From Bacteroidota bacterium (GTDB lineage: Bacteria; Bacteroidota; Bacteroidia; Bacteroidales; WCHB1-69): a stretch of DNA of 5,703 bases. The notes beneath the pieces were generated by a model. The model was not told the origin of the DNA, searched no databases, and saw nothing but the letters and a program-made list of their open reading frames with translations. The stretch spans positions 1 to 5,703 of the forward strand of contig JAEZOU010000090.1 in the NCBI GenBank assembly GCA_023413895.1. Reading direction: 5' to 3'. The translations under genes and the position numbers were made by a program. Position 1 is the stretch's first letter, and every line of letters begins with the position of its first letter. This document shows positions 5,087 to 5,703 of this stretch, piece after piece.

Positions 5087-5703
5087 ATGAAATACGAATA
5101 CTACAACTGGAAAATTTACGCACGCCAAATGAAAAGAAAACACAACTTCTTTTCTGTGTCACACTCTGCCATTCCCCATCTAACCGTCAACTGTCAATTG
5201 TCAACTATCATCTGGATTTATACCTTCTCCGCCAAAGAACGCGACCCCGAAACCGGCCTATCTTACTTTGGCGCACGCTATTACACCAGCGATTTGAGCA
5301 TCTGGCTGAGCGTGGATCCGATGTCTGCGAAATATCCTTCGCTCAGCCCGTACATTTACTGCGCAAATAACCCAGTGAAGTTGGTGGACCCGAATGGGGA
5401 GGAGATAGGGTACGTAGATGAGGCCAGTAAAGAGAAAATCAAAGCCCTTACAACAAATGGGAGCCCTGATTATAGTAGAGCTTTTACTAGAAAATATAAT
5501 CAATTAGCAAAATCGAAAATAGTATATCATTTTCGAGAAGCATCACAAGAGGAAATAACGAGCAACCGAAGAGGTGCTGTTCTGCAAAATAATGATGGAA
5601 GTATTGACATCATTTATTCGGAAGGTGGCGTACGAACAACAAATGCAGGTGGTTTCAGCAAAAAATATGCCACATTATTTGAGGAAACGTTTCATGCCTC
5701 AGA
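5087..5703 (+). CDS. Orphan Rhs tip with zincin-like domain variant (cassette 3, 3' partial)
   Basis: Open from ATG 5087 to the right edge (205 full codons) with no stop. Residues 1-44 (MKYEYYNWKIYAR...) are unrelated to the leaders of cassettes 1 and 2, and partly consist of a 7-base tandem repeat, so they may be intergenic DNA that happens to be open. Residues 45-104 are the Rhs core (YTFSAKERDPETGLSYFGARYY to LVDPNG), closer to the usual consensus than the other two. The toxin domain starts at 105. It shares with cassette 1 a SKIVYHFREAS segment (STIVYFIAES there), a following strand (IDIIYSEG), and LFEETFHA at residues 197-204 where cassette 1 has LNHEFAHA. The first zinc-ligand His is thus Glu here (E199-E200-T-F-H203). 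It is probably a related zincin-fold toxin with altered metal binding. The remainder and any immunity gene lie outside. Confidence 0.7.
   Translation, partial: MKYEYYNWKIYARQMKRKHNFFSVSHSAIPHLTVNCQLSTIIWIYTFSAKERDPETGLSYFGARYYTSDLSIWLSVDPMSAKYPSLSPYIYCANNPVKLVDPNGEEIGYVDEASKEKIKALTTNGSPDYSRAFTRKYNQLAKSKIVYHFREASQEEITSNRRGAVLQNNDGSIDIIYSEGGVRTTNAGGFSKKYATLFEETFHAS
5186..5206 (+). repeat. Three tandem 7-base repeats
   Basis: GTCAACT, GTCAATT and GTCAACT follow each other directly. Such repeats are commonly intergenic in Bacteroidota. Here they lie inside the N-terminal segment of the cassette 3 frame, casting doubt on whether that segment was originally coding. Confidence 0.6.
5219..5398 (+). 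repeat. Rhs core repeat, copy 3
   Basis: This is the third copy of the 180-base Rhs core segment (others 1237-1416 and 3253-3432). It begins at the TATACCTTCTCCGC common to all three and ends at DPNG. The first half is closer to copy 1 and the second half closer to copy 2. Confidence 0.8.

Noticed and set aside
5041..5370. Open + frame of 109 codons before and across the third core
   Set aside because: It starts within the candidate promoter and runs out of frame through the Rhs core; the frame from 5087 carries the core motifs.
4916..5503. Minus-strand open frames (4916-5143 and 5258-5503)
   Set aside because: They are antisense to the tape-measure-like fragment and the Rhs core, with no recognisable motif and no promoter seen.

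Overview
The window looks like an accessory locus from a member of the Bacteroidota, probably Bacteroidales. The evidence is AT-rich coding DNA, few Shine-Dalgarno sites, TAnnTTTG-type -7 promoter boxes just before several starts, signal peptides ending in '...KAQ', and a typical Bacteroidota version of the Rhs repeat-associated core (GARYY, SIWLSVDPM, YCANNP, LVDPNG). The genus cannot be decided from this sequence. No tRNA, rRNA, CRISPR array, transposase or integrase was seen.

Layout, left to right; all supported genes are on the + strand. (1) 1-512 is the C-terminal end of a protein entering from the left, most likely a full-length Rhs-type polymorphic toxin. It has a pre-toxin segment followed by a colicin E3-like ribosomal RNase domain (D-T-Q-H-G-E-F-E). 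(2) 524-889 is a small acidic protein, its probable immunity partner. (3) 890-1041 is a decayed scrap of two adjacent genes: the last 14 codons of an unidentified gene and a frameshifted start of what looks like a phage tail tape-measure gene. (4) 1165-1923 is an orphan Rhs tip (core plus a zincin-like HEFAH toxin domain), followed by two related secreted proteins (1928-2380 and 2553-3017), probable immunity paralogues. (5) 3181-4086 is a second orphan Rhs tip with a Gly/Ala/Ser-rich C-terminal domain I do not recognise, followed by a membrane-anchored probable immunity protein (4156-4674). (6) 4726-5030 is a longer, better preserved copy of the same two-gene junction as in (3). (7) 5087 to the right edge is a third orphan Rhs tip, cut by the window, whose toxin domain resembles that of the first orphan but carries E-E-T-F-H where the first has H-E-F-A-H.

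How it fits together: this is the toxin/immunity reservoir expected downstream of a polymorphic Rhs toxin. The Rhs core is conserved and has mixed, more GC-rich DNA; the DNA after the DPNG motif and the downstream immunity genes are very AT-rich and differ between cassettes. The three core copies form a mosaic, as expected if cassettes recombine through the core. Two things are less usual. A two-gene phage-like junction recurs before orphan cassettes 1 and 3. Each orphan also has a plausible promoter and start codon of its own, so they may be expressed rather than silent.
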